From: Pirellula sp.
GTDB taxonomy: Bacteria; Planctomycetota; Planctomycetia; Pirellulales; Pirellulaceae
Direction of reading: 5' to 3'
NCBI GenBank assembly: GCA_025459355.1
Contig: JALOQS010000011.1
Span: 1 to 32,279 of the forward strand
DNA: 32,279 nt
Part shown: in pieces, positions 1 to 8,563 of the stretch
Numbering within the stretch: position 1 is the stretch's first letter
Layout of the letters: every line of letters starts with the position of its first letter
The notes under the pieces: generated by a model
Seen by the model: the letters and a program-made list of their open reading frames with translations, nothing else
Databases searched by the model: none
What the model was told of the DNA's origin: nothing
Made by a program: the position numbers and the translations under genes

Positions 1-375
1 CTCAGGATCAGCCACCAACTGTTTGACATCGATTTCCGAAGGCTCCGCCAGCTGTTCTTCGATTCGGCGACCAGGAAAAACGCGAAGCCAACGAATAGCG
101 ACTTCTTGGTCGGATAGATTCGCTAGGACATCGGGGCGACTTCTAAGGATGACGTGAACGTGATTGGAAAGAATCGCGTAGTTAAGAACATCGATAGAGA
201 AGACAGAGGCGAGCGCTTCGAATCGTCGTCGGATCCATTCACGTCGATAGGAGTAATCAATGCCCGAGACATCGTCGTCTCCGGCAAGGAAGGCTCTCCG
301 GACGCAACGCTGCACACAGTGAACTATAGCGATCTCGTCATGCCTAAACTGTTCGGAACGTTTGGGTCGCACCAT
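1..375 (-). CDS. IS200-like / REP-associated tyrosine transposase (RAYT), 3' end off window
   Basis: The minus-strand reading frame is open from an ATG at 375 to the window edge (125 codons, no stop), so the C-terminus is missing. The translation begins MVRPKRSEQFRHDEIAIVHC and contains NHVHVILR near residue 72, the His-X-His of the HUH (Y1) transposase fold, where family members usually have NHxH. The N-terminus and the RREWIRRRFEALASVF stretch match the RAYT-type proteins common in Pirellulaceae genomes. The catalytic tyrosine would lie beyond the edge. RAYTs are single-strand nucleases linked to dispersal of REP palindromes. A hairpin sits 100 bp upstream of this gene. Whether the gene is intact cannot be judged from the fragment. 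Confidence 0.85.
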   Translation of the reverse strand, partial: MVRPKRSEQFRHDEIAIVHCVQRCVRRAFLAGDDDVSGIDYSYRREWIRRRFEALASVFSIDVLNYAILSNHVHVILRSRPDVLANLSDQEVAIRWLRVFPGRRIEEQLAEPSEIDVKQLVADPE

Positions 376-476
376 GATTTTGCTCCTTTAGAAAACGGGT
401 TTTGGGAACATGATACCGAACAAAAAAAGGACTGTCAACAAACAGTGGATGGCACCATATGGGGCGGGGCTGGGGG

Positions 477-502
477 GCTAACGCGTTTTGATGTGCGTTA
501 GC
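477..502. repeat. REP-like hairpin beside the RAYT gene
   Basis: A perfect 8-bp inverted repeat, GCTAACGC (477-484) and GCGTTAGC (495-502), encloses a 10-nt loop. It lies between the RAYT start (375) and the stop of the SIMPL gene (530). A G-rich run precedes it on the plus strand and there is no T-tract on either side, so it does not look like an intrinsic terminator. RAYT genes are typically bordered by such palindromes; assignment as a REP is inference. Confidence 0.5.
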
Positions 503-529
503 AACTCCTCCAGACGGCATCTTGATCGG

Positions 530-1555
530 TTACTTTACGATGTCGTAAACGACTACTGCTGAAACCGTTTTCTTGAGATCACTCGGTTTGGTGCCAAGCA
601 CCTCGTCTTCGCCCGGTGCCATGAACGATGTGTCGGGTGCTTGATCCTCGTACAGGAAATTTCTTGACATATATCGATACGGCTCCATCATGTCGATTTG
701 GTTGCCTGTAAAGCTTACTCCAACGATATCCCCTTTCTTAACTCCGGTTGACTCGGAAATTCTGTTGGCACGTGCTACAGCCTTTTCAAACGCTTGCTTA
801 CTGAGTTTGTCCGTGATCTGATCGCTTACCACGCCGACTATGAAAATCTTAGAACCGAAGTCCTGATTGGATCGACTGTAAGATGAATAACCGCCCTGCG
901 ATTGCGATTGGAATAGTTCCAGGCTCTCCTTTTCTTCATCGCTTAACTCCACGCCGCCACCAGCCTTCAGCAAGTCGCGCTTCTTGACCTCCCCTTCCAG
1001 TCGACTCTTCAACAAGGTGATGACATCAGAGTCGATGTTTTCTGGCAAATCCCAATCAACCCTTAATTGGCACTCGCTCGTGAACGCCGTTGGAAGCGTT
1101 CCCAAGTCAGCGGCATCGCTATCCCCACCTTTGCCACCCATTTGACGTTGCATCTGTCGTTGCATCTGAAGGACCATTTGCATTTCGGCCGACGAACTCC
1201 CATTCGCGCTGGAGCCGGCAATTTCCTCGGTTAGTTTCGCATCAGAAAACTGAAGTGTCGCTACATTCGCTTTCATCTCTTCGAACGCTTTCTTCAATTC
1301 ATTCTTTTTGATTGCCAATTCTTCGATCGACTTCTTGGCATCTTTGGCTTTAGCAGATACCTGCATCACCAATCGCAACGTTTTAGGCTTGATCGATTCG
1401 CTGGCGACGCCCGTTGCCGAGATGCCTCGCGTGATTGCCCCCATATCGAATTGACCGAACGTGTAATCACAGGCAACACCAGACATGAACGTCGCAAGTG
1501 CGATCGATCGAAATTGTTTCAGAAATCTGACCAAAGAGTTTGCGTAAAGAAGCAT
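530..1555 (-). CDS. Exported SIMPL-domain (DUF541-like) protein
   Basis: A 341-aa protein if translation starts at the ATG at 1555, which begins MLLYANSLVRFLKQF and places a basic then hydrophobic signal-like segment (RSIALATFMSGVACD) at the N-terminus. A longer frame back to a GTG at 1618 exists but puts extra residues before this signal and has no clear ribosome site. The pattern GISATGVASESIKPKTLRL near the start, the helical KKNELKKAFEEMKANV stretch, and the late AFEKAVARANRISE region are typical of SIMPL proteins, whose molecular role is poorly defined. A Met/Gln/Arg-rich low-complexity insert (MQMVLQMQRQMQRQMGG) interrupts the domain near residue 130. It ends 28 nt from the hairpin at 477-502 and is transcribed divergently from the MoxR cluster. 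Confidence 0.7.
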   Translation of the reverse strand: MLLYANSLVRFLKQFRSIALATFMSGVACDYTFGQFDMGAITRGISATGVASESIKPKTLRLVMQVSAKAKDAKKSIEELAIKKNELKKAFEEMKANVATLQFSDAKLTEEIAGSSANGSSSAEMQMVLQMQRQMQRQMGGKGGDSDAADLGTLPTAFTSECQLRVDWDLPENIDSDVITLLKSRLEGEVKKRDLLKAGGGVELSDEEKESLELFQSQSQGGYSSYSRSNQDFGSKIFIVGVVSDQITDKLSKQAFEKAVARANRISESTGVKKGDIVGVSFTGNQIDMMEPYRYMSRNFLYEDQAPDTSFMAPGEDEVLGTKPSDLKKTVSAVVVYDIVK

Positions 1556-2033
1556 CGTTGGAATCCAAAGGGCTAAATGGAACAGGAAACAGAATTGTGA
1601 CGAATCCAAAGCCGCCACATTAAAGTGCGATCTTTACGAGCGTTGGGTTTTGTCGTCGCAAACACTTTGTAGTCGCGAACACTGTGGTTCCGCCCCAGTC
1701 GCCCATCAATCAACACGCGGATATGGTACCAAATCCTCAATCGTTTCGCACGAATTATCGCCATTTTTAGAAATCGCGATTTTTTAAATTTTACTGAGGC
1801 AATTTCTGTGATTTGGCTATTGAGAATAGGTTCGCCAGACGCCGTACGATTCACAACGGACACGAAAGGGGGCTCGTGTTCGACCGACGGGGCTTGATAC
1901 AGCGTCCTGCATTGGAAACGTGTAGGTGAATCGTTTCGGAGAAAAATGGTTGATTATTGTGACGCGACCAGATAATCTTCCGTATTACGTGACTCTTTGA
2001 TTTGTCATCTCTTCGCGTTGAAAGTACTTCAAG
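1556..2033. other. Gene-free divergent intergenic region
   Basis: This 478-bp stretch separates the SIMPL gene (-) from the first MoxR cluster (+). Short open frames exist on the minus strand (for example 1573-1863) but their translations resemble no known family. The only structure noticed is a palindrome at 1771-1782 with an AT-rich flank. It probably holds the promoters of both transcription units. Confidence 0.5.
1771..1782. promoter_or_regulatory. Perfect 12-bp palindrome, possible operator
   Basis: AAATCGCGATTT is a perfect 12-bp palindrome followed by an A/T-only run (TTTTAAATTTTA). It is placed midway between two divergently transcribed units. This layout suits a dimeric regulator site, but a single 12-bp palindrome is weak evidence. 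Confidence 0.2.
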
Positions 2034-3047
2034 ATGTCGAACGCCGCCTTGGCTAATCCCGCAGATGCGCCTCAAGCCATCGAGAATTTCCAGCAATCGG
2101 TCGGACGTATCCGAGCCGCACTCAAACAGGTTATCGTTGGACAAGAAGCCGTTATTGAACAGCTGCTTATCTGTGCACTCACTGGATCGCATGCTTTGCT
2201 AGTCGGCGCTCCGGGGCTTGCTAAGACATTGATGGTCAAGAGCCTAGCTAGTATCTTCGATTGGAAGTTTTCACGCGTTCAGTTCACGCCTGATTTAATG
2301 CCTAGCGACATCACAGGGTACGAGCTGTTGATGCGAGACAATACAACCGGCAACACGGAAATGAAGTTTCGCTTTGGTCCGATCTTCGCCAATCTAGTCT
2401 TAGCTGACGAAATCAATCGCGCTGCACCTAAGACTCAATCCGCGCTCCTGGAGGCTATGGCGGAGAGACATGTGACCGTGGGTGGGGTTACCTACCAATT
2501 GGATGACCCTTTTCTCGTTATTGCGACACAGAATCCTATCGAGCAAGAAGGGACTTATCCGCTGCCAGAGGCTCAATTGGATCGATTCATGATGGAAATT
2601 CGAATCGGGTATCCAACTCCCGAAGTCGAACGTGACATCGTTCAACGCACTACCTCCAGTGAACTGCCTGTGCCTGATAAACAATTTACTCCTGAGTTGT
2701 TTAATCAACTGAAGCATTTGGTTCGATCGGTGCCTGTTCCCGATCCTATTGCTGACTACGCCGTCGCATTGTGCGCAGCGTCTCGCCCTGGAGGAAATGG
2801 AACGACGCACAAGTCGTGTGAGCAGTATGTAACCTTTGGCGCTGGACCTCGTGGTTCGCAGAATTTGGTGATGGCTTCGAAAGCGAGAGCCTTGATGTAT
2901 GGTCGGCCTGTCCCGACGCGCGAGGATATTGTTGCGGTCGCTAAACCCATTTTGAGGCACCGTATCATTGTGAATCATCGAGCGATGGGGGACGGGATTT
3001 CAACAGACGATTTGATCGATAAGCTACTCAAAGAGGTTGCAAAGTAA
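2034..3047 (+). CDS. MoxR-family AAA+ ATPase (cluster 1)
   Basis: A 337-aa MoxR-type AAA+ protein, normal length for the family. Walker A is GAPGLAKT near residues 57-65. Walker B is LVLADEINRA near residue 122, followed by the MoxR pattern PKTQSALLEAMAERHVTVGG. Sensor-1 is ATQNPIEQEGTYPLPEAQLD. The C-terminal helical lid contains FGAGPRGSQNLVMASKARAL. MoxR ATPases act as ATP-driven chaperones that assemble or activate VWA-domain partners, and here three VWA-type genes follow on the same strand. The ATG at 2034 is chosen because the protein then begins just before conserved sequence; no good Shine-Dalgarno is visible. It is the first gene of a probable four-gene operon. Confidence 0.95.
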   Translation: MSNAALANPADAPQAIENFQQSVGRIRAALKQVIVGQEAVIEQLLICALTGSHALLVGAPGLAKTLMVKSLASIFDWKFSRVQFTPDLMPSDITGYELLMRDNTTGNTEMKFRFGPIFANLVLADEINRAAPKTQSALLEAMAERHVTVGGVTYQLDDPFLVIATQNPIEQEGTYPLPEAQLDRFMMEIRIGYPTPEVERDIVQRTTSSELPVPDKQFTPELFNQLKHLVRSVPVPDPIADYAVALCAASRPGGNGTTHKSCEQYVTFGAGPRGSQNLVMASKARALMYGRPVPTREDIVAVAKPILRHRIIVNHRAMGDGISTDDLIDKLLKEVAK

Positions 3048-3071
3048 TTCGAGTGTTTCCGTAATTCGAGT
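3044..3071 (+). repeat. Short direct repeat spanning the moxR stop
   Basis: GTAATTCGAGT occurs at 3044-3054 and again at 3061-3071. The first copy includes the TAA stop of the MoxR gene. It looks like a small local duplication in the 35-nt spacer before the DUF58 gene. Confidence 0.6.
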
Positions 3072-3082
3072 ATCTCAAAGTT

Positions 3083-4000
3083 ATGCAATCTCACGCTGCT
3101 GGTGACTCCTCAAAGTTTCTAAACCTCCGCTCGCTGTCTGGGCTGGAGGGGCTTCGTTTCTCTGCAAAGCGTCGCATCGAAGGCGCTTACAGCGGCCGGC
3201 ATATTGCGAGAAAGCAGGGGGGAGCGGGCGAGTTCGCTGACTATCGTGAATACTCTCCAGGCGATGATCTAAGGCGTTTGGATTGGCGGATTCTTGCGAG
3301 AACCGGCAAAACGTTCTTAAAGCTACATCAGGACGAAACAAATCTTGCATGCACCATGCTGATCGATTCCTCTGGTTCGATGGGGTTTGCGGGCTATCAA
3401 CAAAAGGGAGATGACTCTAAGCTTGCTTGGTGCCAGTTTTTCACGACCGCGTTATCGCATCTGATTCTCACGGGGCGCGACCATGTCGGTTTAGCGGTTT
3501 CCGAGCAGAAAGAATGCCCGTACTTCCCGCCTAGTTGTCTGCCTCAACAACGTGGGCTGATTCACGAGTCGATTGCGAATATGGTCCCCCGCGGTTCCAC
3601 AAATCTTGCCCATTCACTCGACTCTCTTTTTATGCAAGTGAGAAGACGCGGAGTCTTGATGGTTCTTTCCGACTTTCTCGATGCGGATTTGGATCCAATG
3701 TTATCGTCTCTAAGAAAGTTCCGGACTCGTGGTTGGGAGGTGATCGCGATGCATATTGTCCATCCCGATGAATTGTCGTTGCCAAAGGGGAGAGCCTTTC
3801 GATTTTTGGGTATGGAGGGGGAATTGCCCGTGGCGGCCCAAGTTAACGAACTTCGCGAGGCTTACGAAGGACGATTTGAAAGGCATCAAGCGTCGGTACG
3901 AACGGGACTATTGAGTGTCGGATGCGATTTTCACTCAATCTTGACCAGCACTCATTACATGGATGTGCTCAAGCAGTTTCTAATCAAGCGTTCAGGATGA
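3083..4000 (+). CDS. DUF58 domain protein with VWA-like fold (cluster 1)
   Basis: A 305-aa protein with the DUF58 hallmark DYREYSPGDDLRRLDWR near residues 53-69. A VWA-like MIDAS motif follows (DSSGS, residues about 94-98, in the context CTMLIDSSGSMGF). A later strand, VLMVLSDFLDADLD, carries the second acidic site. It has no membrane segment, so it is probably cytoplasmic or peripheral. DUF58 genes almost always follow moxR, and the product is thought to be a MoxR client or adaptor. The ATG lies 35 nt after the moxR stop and 7 nt separate its stop from the next gene, so co-translation is likely. Confidence 0.93.
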   Translation: MQSHAAGDSSKFLNLRSLSGLEGLRFSAKRRIEGAYSGRHIARKQGGAGEFADYREYSPGDDLRRLDWRILARTGKTFLKLHQDETNLACTMLIDSSGSMGFAGYQQKGDDSKLAWCQFFTTALSHLILTGRDHVGLAVSEQKECPYFPPSCLPQQRGLIHESIANMVPRGSTNLAHSLDSLFMQVRRRGVLMVLSDFLDADLDPMLSSLRKFRTRGWEVIAMHIVHPDELSLPKGRAFRFLGMEGELPVAAQVNELREAYEGRFERHQASVRTGLLSVGCDFHSILTSTHYMDVLKQFLIKRSG

Positions 4001-4007
4001 AAGTGAA

Positions 4008-6104
4008 ATGAATCCACTCAATCCATGGGCCATTGCGATCGGTGTTCTAGCCATTGGCATTCCCACCGCTCTGCACTTTTTGACCAAGCCCAAGCCGACG
4101 GCCATCCCGATTTCCACGATTTCGTTTCTATATGAACTGATTCAGCAGCGACGATCGAGGAGCAAGTTGCGAGATATACTGATCTTGCTTCTTAGGTCTA
4201 TTGCGATTGCTCTTATCGCGTTAGCCATCGCACGTCCTCGTTTGTCAGCGCCACCCATCATCTCCCCCAATCCGGATACTAAGACCGCTCGCGTGGTTAT
4301 CGTTGACCAAAGTCAAAGTATGGCCGCCGGGCAAGGCACCTCGACACCGTGGGAACGTGCACAATCTGCGTCGTTGCGGTATCTCTCGTACTCTGACGAT
4401 ATGCAAGCGGGAGTCATATTCGCGGGAGCCAAAGCGCGAAGCGTCTACGAACGTTTGAGCAACAATTTTGAATCGCTATCAGAAGCGATAAAAAAAGCAA
4501 AGCCTAAACCCGAGAATGTGAATGTCGCCGATGCCATCGAACGGGCTGGCCAATTGTTAGAGAATGTTCCCGAGGGTGCGACAAGAGAAGTTGTGATCGT
4601 TAGTGACTTCCAGCGAAACGATTGGGGAGCATTAAGTTTGGAGGCTCTACCTACGGACACCAAGATCGTCGTCGAACAAGCGTCGCTAAACGAAAAGGAT
4701 AATATTGCGATCGTCTCAGCAAAGCCTGAAAATCGCGTTACCGTTAAGCAGCCCGGCACCATTCAAGTCGAGATCGCTAACTACACATCGCAAGAGCGAA
4801 ACGTCAAGTGCCGCATTATTCTCGAGAAATCGACCTTTTCCGCACAATCGCTCGTTCCCGCTCAAGGGACCAGCGTCGTGAATATCAACGCCAGTTTCGA
4901 CGAGCCAGGTTGGCGCACGGGCTACGTTACTCTCGATGGCAATTTGGATGTGCAGCCATTAGACGATTCGTTCCCGATCGCTTTCGAAGTTTCCTCTGCT
5001 CCCAAAGTCCTAATCGTGACTCGTCAGTCGATAGAAAAGCGAGACACGTCGAGTTACTTCCTGCAGCAGGCGCTAAGCGCGTCGCTCGATCAAGCGAACA
5101 TTAATGTCGTTCGCTCCGACAAAGTTTTGGATACCGATTGGAACGATGCTGATCTGATTGTCCTTAGTCATCCAGGTCAGCTCCCCAAATCGCACACGGA
5201 AAAGCTGGCTGCCTCGATTCGTCGTGGACGTGGGTTGTTGCTACTCATGAGTGAACTTGCCGATGGTGCTAATCATGTTAGTTTGGCCGAGATGTGGGGA
5301 CAGTCTTATCAATCGCCCGTGCAATGGACCAATGAATCCCGGGGTGAAACGCGTCGAGGGTTGTTTGTGGCCAAGGTGCAGACTCGCCAATTGCCATTTC
5401 AGGTGTTCGGCGACTCGATTTACGGAGGATTGGCCAATGTAAAGCTGGCGGGGGGGCTCCCGACGGTCGCCACTAGAGAAGGATTAAAGGGGGCGGTTGC
5501 TGCCGAGCTGAGTGATGGTTCCGCATGGCTCACCGTAACCGATTGTGAAGCAGGAAAAGTCGCCGTCATGAATTGCGATTTACAGAAATCCAACCTTGTT
5601 CAAGAAGGCATCTTCGTTCCGATCATTGCGGAGATAAGCAAGATGCTGCTCGAAAGAGATCGAGTGGAGCTAAGTCTTTGCGGGCTGCCTATTGTAAGAA
5701 CGATGCCTATTGCAGCGTCCGCGAGCGAACCGTTCCAAGTGCGAGCCATTGACTCATTGTCGCCACCCATCCAGGATCAGGGTAAATTCGAATTTTCGAC
5801 AACCAAACGCAGTGTCGTATGGACATGGCCCGAGTCGATCGGTCCAGGGCTTTATGAGGTTTTACAAAATGATGCGCCTGTGTTCTCGGTCGCCACGACG
5901 GTACCCGCGTCAGAAGCGGATTTGACTTTGCTGGATGAGGCTGGCATAAAGCTGCAGTTGGAGGGATCGAAACAGCGGATTGGAATACGCAACACCAAGC
6001 AGTCGCTCGACGAACAAATCGATACGTGGTGGACGTGGCTGGCTTTGGCGTGCACGGGGATTATGTTGCTCGAAGTGTTAACTCTTTTATGGTTTCGAAC
6101 GTGA
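4008..6104 (+). CDS. BatA N-terminal/VWA-type membrane protein (cluster 1)
   Basis: A 698-aa protein. The N-terminus has the aerotolerance-regulator (BatA-N) pattern: a membrane segment (residues about 7-22), TKPKPTAIPISTISFLYEL, an RRSRSKLRDILILLLRS linker, and a second membrane segment ending in ARPRL. A VWA-like domain starts at VVIVDQSQSM (Asp about 101), keeping DxSxS. A beta-rich middle and an Rossmann-like segment (LIVLSHPGQLP) follow. The C-terminus has one more membrane helix (WWTWLALACTGIMLLEVLTL). It should sit in the inner membrane with most of its mass outside the cytoplasm or at the membrane face. It is 7 nt downstream of the DUF58 gene and overlaps the next gene. It is longer than classic BatA (about 330 aa). 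Confidence 0.85.
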   Translation: MNPLNPWAIAIGVLAIGIPTALHFLTKPKPTAIPISTISFLYELIQQRRSRSKLRDILILLLRSIAIALIALAIARPRLSAPPIISPNPDTKTARVVIVDQSQSMAAGQGTSTPWERAQSASLRYLSYSDDMQAGVIFAGAKARSVYERLSNNFESLSEAIKKAKPKPENVNVADAIERAGQLLENVPEGATREVVIVSDFQRNDWGALSLEALPTDTKIVVEQASLNEKDNIAIVSAKPENRVTVKQPGTIQVEIANYTSQERNVKCRIILEKSTFSAQSLVPAQGTSVVNINASFDEPGWRTGYVTLDGNLDVQPLDDSFPIAFEVSSAPKVLIVTRQSIEKRDTSSYFLQQALSASLDQANINVVRSDKVLDTDWNDADLIVLSHPGQLPKSHTEKLAASIRRGRGLLLLMSELADGANHVSLAEMWGQSYQSPVQWTNESRGETRRGLFVAKVQTRQLPFQVFGDSIYGGLANVKLAGGLPTVATREGLKGAVAAELSDGSAWLTVTDCEAGKVAVMNCDLQKSNLVQEGIFVPIIAEISKMLLERDRVELSLCGLPIVRTMPIAASASEPFQVRAIDSLSPPIQDQGKFEFSTTKRSVVWTWPESIGPGLYEVLQNDAPVFSVATTVPASEADLTLLDEAGIKLQLEGSKQRIGIRNTKQSLDEQIDTWWTWLALACTGIMLLEVLTLLWFRT

Positions 6105-8455
6105 GGCCAATTGTGAATCTCGCCACGTGGACAATACAGCCGATTCTTCCCATGGGAGCGTGGTGGCTATTGGTTACGATTTCGATCGTCGTCGTAGTCG
6201 GTTATCTTTGGCGCAGTCGCTGGGACGTTTTGCCTCGCGAGCGTTTCGGAATCTTGTTGCTATTAACGCTGTCGCTAGCATGTCCTTTGATCGTGCTTCT
6301 AAATCCTATCTCTGTAGAGACGATTCCGCGTCCGGATGGCAAGCCGCAGGTGCACGTATTGTTGGATGCCTCGGCGAGTATGCGAACAGACGATGCAAAA
6401 GTCGGAACTTCATCCACAAGATGGGATTCTGCATTAAGTGTTGCTAAAAAACTCGCCGAGTCACATCCTTCTCTCGACATTCAAGTGCATGCGTTTTCCG
6501 ATTCGGGCAATACGGACGGCATTTCAAGTATCTCGCCGCTTGATGAAAAACACCCCGGGCCTTTGGGGCGAAAGTCCGATTTGCGTAACGCTTTGGGTTC
6601 GATTCTCAAGCAAACCAGCGCGGGAGGGCAAGCGATATTCCTGCTTTCAGACGGAGCGCACAACGCGGGGGCGGAGCGATTATTGCTAGAGTCAGCGGAC
6701 GTTGCTTCGAGCCTCGACGTCCCCATCTACACGACGACCTTTGGGACAGAGAGTGGCGTAAAGAATGTTGTTTTGACCGCGAGAAGCCCACGACTAGTCA
6801 TGTTTCCCGGTCGGAGTGTCGTAGTTCGCTTGTCGATCGATCAGCGAGGCTTTAAGCAGGAGAGAGTCGAGGTGGTTGCAAAGGAGGGGGACACGATTAT
6901 CGCTTCGCAGTCATTGCGATTGCCGACATCCGGTCCGGAAGAAATTCGATTTGAAATCGCCCCTGTTGAAAAGGATTCGACTCGTACAGCGCCCGAATTC
7001 AGACAACGAGCGATTCGCTTCGAGGTGGCATCGTTACCAGATGAAGCGACCGATGCTGATAACCATGTCACCGTCTTGATGCAACCTTTGGAGAAGCCGA
7101 TCGAGACATTGGTGTTAGAGGGCAAACCATATTGGGACAACAAGTTTTTGGTTCGGAATTTTTCTTCTGATCCAGTACTCAAGGTGACAGCGATCAATCG
7201 GGTTAACGACGATCGATTTGTTGAACAGAAGTATGAGGCTAAAGAGGGTGGCGCGGATTCCTTAAGCGGAACATGGAGGACGATTGAATCGAAAGAGCTG
7301 CCCTTAGATAATTTGGAAAAACTGAAACAATATCGCGTCATCGTTCTTGGTCGTGAGTCAGGTGTGTTTCTCTCGCCTGAAGCGATCGAGAATGTTCGGC
7401 AGTGGCTATCGAAAGAGGGAGGCTGTTTGGTTTGCAGTCGAGGGGCGCCCAGTAGCACGATGGCCCAGCGGCTCGCTGACATCATGCCGGTCCGTTGGAC
7501 GAAAGGGACCGAGTCACGCTTTCGAGGCAAACTCAGCGACTACGGCTCGGACCAAATTGTTTTGGATTCCTCAAACTTGGAAGCCGATCCTCTAGAAGGA
7601 ATGCCTAGCCTGGAAACCAATACCGTTTCAACATTGAGGCCTGGTTTACCTCAGATCTTGATGGAAAGCCGAGATGCGGAGGGGGGGACTGCAGGAGTTG
7701 TTCCGGTCATCACCTATCAGCCATACGGGATGGGACAAACAATCGTTGTTGAAGGGTCTGGCATGTGGCGATGGGCTTTTTTGCCCCCACAAAACGCCGA
7801 TCGAGACACCGTTTATCCATCGCTTTGGCAAGGGTTGATTCAGTGGATTGTGGCGAGACAAGATTTGTTGCCAGGCCAACAAGTTGCATTGCGGCCGGAT
7901 CGATCCATGTTCCTCGGCGGGGAGGAGATCACCGGGACTATGATCGTAAGAGAGGCATCGATAACGCCACCTTTACTCGAACTGTATCGAGAGGGAGAGA
8001 AGATCAAACAGGTGCAGCCCGTCGCATCTGGGACAGATCCGGGAGTTTATCGTTTCGATTTTGGTGTCCAAGAAAGCGGCTTCTTTGAGATAAGAACGAC
8101 GAGAGGCGGATCTGGATCGACTGAGGCTCAGGCTGCGGACCAACCAGCATCAGATGCGAACAATACGGAAATGTATGCGAGTACGATTTGCGAAGTTAGG
8201 GATTTTTGGCTAGAGACCCTCGATGTCGACGCTCGTCCCGATCTCATGTATCAGTTAGCAGTAAAGAGTGGTGGTCGAGTGGTTCAGCCCGATGATGCGA
8301 GATCTGTATTGGATGAGTACTACAAGAAACTGCAAGCTTCTCGACCCGAGCAATTCAAGAGAACTCCGCTTTGGGACCGACCATGGGTGTTGCTTACGAT
8401 TCTCGGCATTTGGTTATCGAGCTGGTGGATTCGCAGAGCCTGCGGGCTGATCTAG
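6089..8455 (+). CDS. VWA / glutamine-amidotransferase-like membrane protein (cluster 1)
   Basis: A 788-aa protein from the ATG at 6089. An in-frame GTG at 6101 directly overlaps the previous stop (GTGA) and is an equally plausible start; a frame back to 6026 overlaps too deeply. Two N-terminal membrane helices (MGAWWLLVTISIVVVVGYLW, then GILLLLTLSLACPLIVLL) precede a VWA domain with DASAS (about residue 93) and LLSDGAHN (about 186). After an Ig-like stretch, a GATase1-like segment runs through YRVIVLGRESGVFLSPEAI and EGGCLVCSRGAP (about 412-460). A final helix (PWVLLTILGIWLSSWW) anchors the C-terminus. Similar proteins are annotated as glutamine amidotransferase-like, but enzymatic activity is doubtful. 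It is the last gene before a strong terminator. Confidence 0.82.
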   Translation: MVSNVRPIVNLATWTIQPILPMGAWWLLVTISIVVVVGYLWRSRWDVLPRERFGILLLLTLSLACPLIVLLNPISVETIPRPDGKPQVHVLLDASASMRTDDAKVGTSSTRWDSALSVAKKLAESHPSLDIQVHAFSDSGNTDGISSISPLDEKHPGPLGRKSDLRNALGSILKQTSAGGQAIFLLSDGAHNAGAERLLLESADVASSLDVPIYTTTFGTESGVKNVVLTARSPRLVMFPGRSVVVRLSIDQRGFKQERVEVVAKEGDTIIASQSLRLPTSGPEEIRFEIAPVEKDSTRTAPEFRQRAIRFEVASLPDEATDADNHVTVLMQPLEKPIETLVLEGKPYWDNKFLVRNFSSDPVLKVTAINRVNDDRFVEQKYEAKEGGADSLSGTWRTIESKELPLDNLEKLKQYRVIVLGRESGVFLSPEAIENVRQWLSKEGGCLVCSRGAPSSTMAQRLADIMPVRWTKGTESRFRGKLSDYGSDQIVLDSSNLEADPLEGMPSLETNTVSTLRPGLPQILMESRDAEGGTAGVVPVITYQPYGMGQTIVVEGSGMWRWAFLPPQNADRDTVYPSLWQGLIQWIVARQDLLPGQQVALRPDRSMFLGGEEITGTMIVREASITPPLLELYREGEKIKQVQPVASGTDPGVYRFDFGVQESGFFEIRTTRGGSGSTEAQAADQPASDANNTEMYASTICEVRDFWLETLDVDARPDLMYQLAVKSGGRVVQPDDARSVLDEYYKKLQASRPEQFKRTPLWDRPWVLLTILGIWLSSWWIRRACGLI

Positions 8456-8477
8456 ACTGTGCTATTCCTTTAAAACA

Positions 8478-8520
8478 AAAGCTCGGGTACCCTGTGCGGA
8501 CTACCCGAGCTTTGTTTTGT
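8478..8520. terminator. Strong bidirectional intrinsic terminator
   Basis: A perfect 12-bp stem (AAAGCTCGGGTA at 8478-8489, TACCCGAGCTTT at 8502-8513) has a 12-nt loop. It is followed by GTTTTGT on the plus strand and, on the minus strand, by TTGTTTTA. It sits between the convergent ends of cluster 1 (stop 8455) and the YHS-like gene (stop 8564), so it can serve both. Confidence 0.9.
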
Positions 8521-8563
8521 GAGACAAGTTTATGCCCTAGCGATGATAGCTAGAGAAAGAGAA

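Noticed and set aside
1573-1863. 96-codon minus-strand open frame in the intergenic region
   Set aside because: No family likeness, no ribosome site, and it overlaps the 5' end of the SIMPL gene in another frame.
2400-2978. 192-codon minus-strand open frame
   Set aside because: It lies wholly inside the plus-strand MoxR gene, whose family motifs are unmistakable; the antisense translation has no recognisable domain.
6841-7530. 229-codon minus-strand open frame
   Set aside because: Antisense shadow of the VWA/GATase-like gene; Ser/Arg-rich translation without family features.
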